Assembly: GCA_017484235.1 (NCBI GenBank)
Contig: JAFUTM010000305.1
Location: 1 to 8,541, forward strand
Direction of reading: 5' to 3'
DNA length: 8,541 nucleotides
DNA from: Selenomonadaceae bacterium
GTDB lineage: Bacteria; Bacillota; Negativicutes; Selenomonadales; Selenomonadaceae
Shown here piece by piece: positions 7,356 through 8,541 of this stretch (its first letter is position 1; every line of letters begins with the position of its first letter). The position numbers were made by a program, and so were the translations under genes. The notes below the pieces were generated by a model. That model was not told the DNA's origin. It saw nothing but the letters and a program-made list of their open reading frames with translations, and searched no databases.

Positions 7356-8048
7356 ATGACACCTGGAGACATACAACAAATCGAACGAATAGTAGAATCT
7401 ATTCTTGACGATAAGCTCAGACCTCTGCGCGAACAGCTCAATCGTATTGAACGAATGTTGAATGAAATGAACGGGCAGCAGAATTTTAAGCAGACATCAA
7501 CACCACCTGCTAATATTAAACCGATTAATCGTAATGTTTCAAAATTTCAAACGTTGAGAGGCAGTACACACTCAACGCAAAATTCTCAGACTGCTCCGAC
7601 CGCTCAGATCACTCCGGCTCCTCCTGCTTCTTCAATATCATTTATTAAAGATTACAATGCAATTTCGCAGTCTAATCAAAGTGGCTATGAGTTGCGTCAA
7701 ACGATTGATATTTTTATAAATAAATATAAAGTTCGATCCTTTAAGTGTTCCAACTCCGAGATAAGAATGAATCAACCGGAACTGCCGCCGAAATTTCAAG
7801 ATGCAGTGTCAACACAGGACGGTGATTATTGGGCGGTACTGCTGCGCGGATCAGAATATGCGGTAATGCCTAAACAAAAGATGACTTATGGACGCAATCA
7901 ACATTTTGCCGGCGGAATGAAAGAAGTGTTTAAATCAAATTTTAGTGGCGGCACGTATTCCAAAATACGATTGGACAATGCGGCGATCTTCATTTTTGAC
8001 GGACACAACTGGCTGTTGAGGACGCAAGGCTCTATATATCTGAACTAA
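7356..8048 (+). CDS. Soluble coiled-coil protein with the same C-terminal domain as the preceding gene product
   Basis: The 230-residue product has no signal peptide or membrane segment. Residues 3-38 form a short amphipathic coiled coil (IERIVESILDDKLRPLREQL and after). Residues about 40-93 are a low-complexity linker rich in Thr, Ser, Gln, Asn, Ala and Pro. Residues about 94-230 are a compact domain homologous to residues 202-332 of the preceding protein. By hand alignment roughly 42 of about 103 positions match, including C131, RMNQPELP (137-144), GDYWAV, EYAV, the AGGM block (185-188), SNF and a final W/G/L pattern. The pair therefore looks like a duplication in which one copy is membrane-tethered and this one is soluble. 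The ATG at 7356 is 16 bases after the previous stop and has only a weak upstream GGAA (7343-7346), so translation may depend partly on coupling. It is the last gene of the operon. The domain's biochemical function is unknown to me; a binding or scaffold role is inference. Confidence 0.87.
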   Translation: MTPGDIQQIERIVESILDDKLRPLREQLNRIERMLNEMNGQQNFKQTSTPPANIKPINRNVSKFQTLRGSTHSTQNSQTAPTAQITPAPPASSISFIKDYNAISQSNQSGYELRQTIDIFINKYKVRSFKCSNSEIRMNQPELPPKFQDAVSTQDGDYWAVLLRGSEYAVMPKQKMTYGRNQHFAGGMKEVFKSNFSGGTYSKIRLDNAAIFIFDGHNWLLRTQGSIYLN

Positions 8049-8061
8049 AATAAATAAAAAT

Positions 8062-8110
8062 AATAACCGTAGAGGATAGGCTCTGAATTGAGTCGACTCT
8101 GTGGTTATTT
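8062..8110. terminator. Bidirectional intrinsic terminator between convergent genes
   Basis: AATAACC (8062-8068) pairs with GGTTATT (8103-8109). Two G-U wobbles and AGAG (8071-8074) with CTCT (8097-8100) extend the stem to 13 base pairs. On the + strand it runs into TTATTTCTTTCTATTT; on the - strand the bases after the stem read ATTTTTATTTATTTT. It therefore can stop the operon and the convergent YrbL-type gene alike. The loop contains a perfect 10-base palindrome GAGTCGACTC (8090-8099) and an alternative AGAG/CTCT hairpin (8071-8074 with 8081-8084), so a branched fold is possible. Confidence 0.8.
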
Positions 8111-8136
8111 CTTTCTATTTAAAAATTCTTCCAGAT

Positions 8137-8541
8137 TCACAATAATTTGTTGACGATATCTCCATTGATAGTGTCAGAAAAGTCCATTTGGATTTCACTA
8201 ACAAAACGTCGCCAATACTTTCGTGCACGCTTAACCATCAAAAAATCTGAATAATATACAATTGGAAATTTAGCCGAAGTGCCAATGTTATCAACGATTC
8301 TGATTCGTCGCTCATTTGGTGACAAACGCTGAACCAAAAAATTTCTCGGATCCATTCCAGCAGCGATAAATTTTTCACCAATAAACGTTTGTTTGAAGTG
8401 TACGAGCAAATCGGTTAAATCGTCTACACTTACTGGATTTTGAATGTGATCAAGTACCGTTTTACATTCAGAACCATCAAAATCAAAGACATTTTCAAAA
8501 ACGTAACCAGTGCCCATATTGGTATCAACCGTACCGAAATA
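8137..8541 (-). CDS. YrbL family protein (kinase-like fold), 5'-truncated
   Basis: The frame is open to the right edge of the window, so only the last 134 residues are visible; the ATG at 8517 is internal, since the eight preceding codons (YFGTVDTN) also fit the family. YrbL (PhoP-regulated in enterobacteria) is about 200 residues, so roughly a third is missing. Family features seen: YFGTVDTNMGTGYVFENV (1-18), then FDGSECKTV; GMDPRNFLVQRL (62-73), where D64 and N67 sit like the catalytic-loop Asp and Asn of protein kinases; IVDNIG (82-87), where D84 is placed like the DFG Asp; and a basic C-terminal KRARKYWRRF (104-113). The family is distantly kinase-like, and its substrate is not established to my knowledge. 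In many genomes such genes occur near lipopolysaccharide or capsule genes. It converges on the operon across a shared terminator and is probably functionally unrelated to it. The family call rests on recalled family sequence. Confidence 0.85.
   Translation of the reverse strand, partial: YFGTVDTNMGTGYVFENVFDFDGSECKTVLDHIQNPVSVDDLTDLLVHFKQTFIGEKFIAAGMDPRNFLVQRLSPNERRIRIVDNIGTSAKFPIVYYSDFLMVKRARKYWRRFVSEIQMDFSDTINGDIVNKLL

Overview
The window is a compact, moderately AT-rich bacterial locus with strong Shine-Dalgarno sites. Six genes lie head to tail on the + strand, followed by a probable bidirectional terminator and a convergent, unrelated gene on the - strand. Both end genes run off the window. 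The host cannot be fixed from this stretch. A YrbL-family neighbour, a Sec-type signal peptide and canonical AGGAG ribosome sites fit a Gram-negative-type bacterium (a proteobacterium or a Negativicutes-like lineage), but that is only a guess. I see no mobile element, CRISPR array, tRNA or rRNA.

Layout: (1) positions 2-979, the 3' part of a gene for a protein with a possible von Willebrand A-like fold; (2) 1025-1525, a small four-helix membrane protein; (3) 1533-2984, a divergent tubulin/FtsZ-superfamily protein with an FGGTGAAG loop; (4) 3019-6348, a 1109-residue protein whose second half is an actin/Hsp70-fold ATPase behind about 570 residues of unrecognised sequence; (5) 6341-7339, a protein with a signal peptide, coiled coil, membrane anchor, second coiled coil and a C-terminal domain; (6) 7356-8048, a soluble coiled-coil protein carrying a copy of the same C-terminal domain. 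Gaps are 45, 7, 34, -8 and 16 bases, so this looks like one operon, probably beginning upstream of the window. Positions 8062-8110 form a hairpin with T-rich flanks on both strands. Positions 8137-8541 (-) encode the C-terminal part of a YrbL-family kinase-like protein.

Inferred joint function: a tubulin-like and an actin/Hsp70-like nucleotide-dependent protein are made together with two membrane proteins and a membrane-tethered/soluble pair sharing one domain. This resembles in outline the FtsZ-like plus vWA membrane-remodelling loci predicted by Makarova and Koonin, and the NTPase-centred, vWA- and Hsp70-containing conflict systems described by Aravind's group. The exact combination here is not one I can name. 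Whether it is cytoskeletal, membrane-remodelling or defensive cannot be decided from sequence alone.
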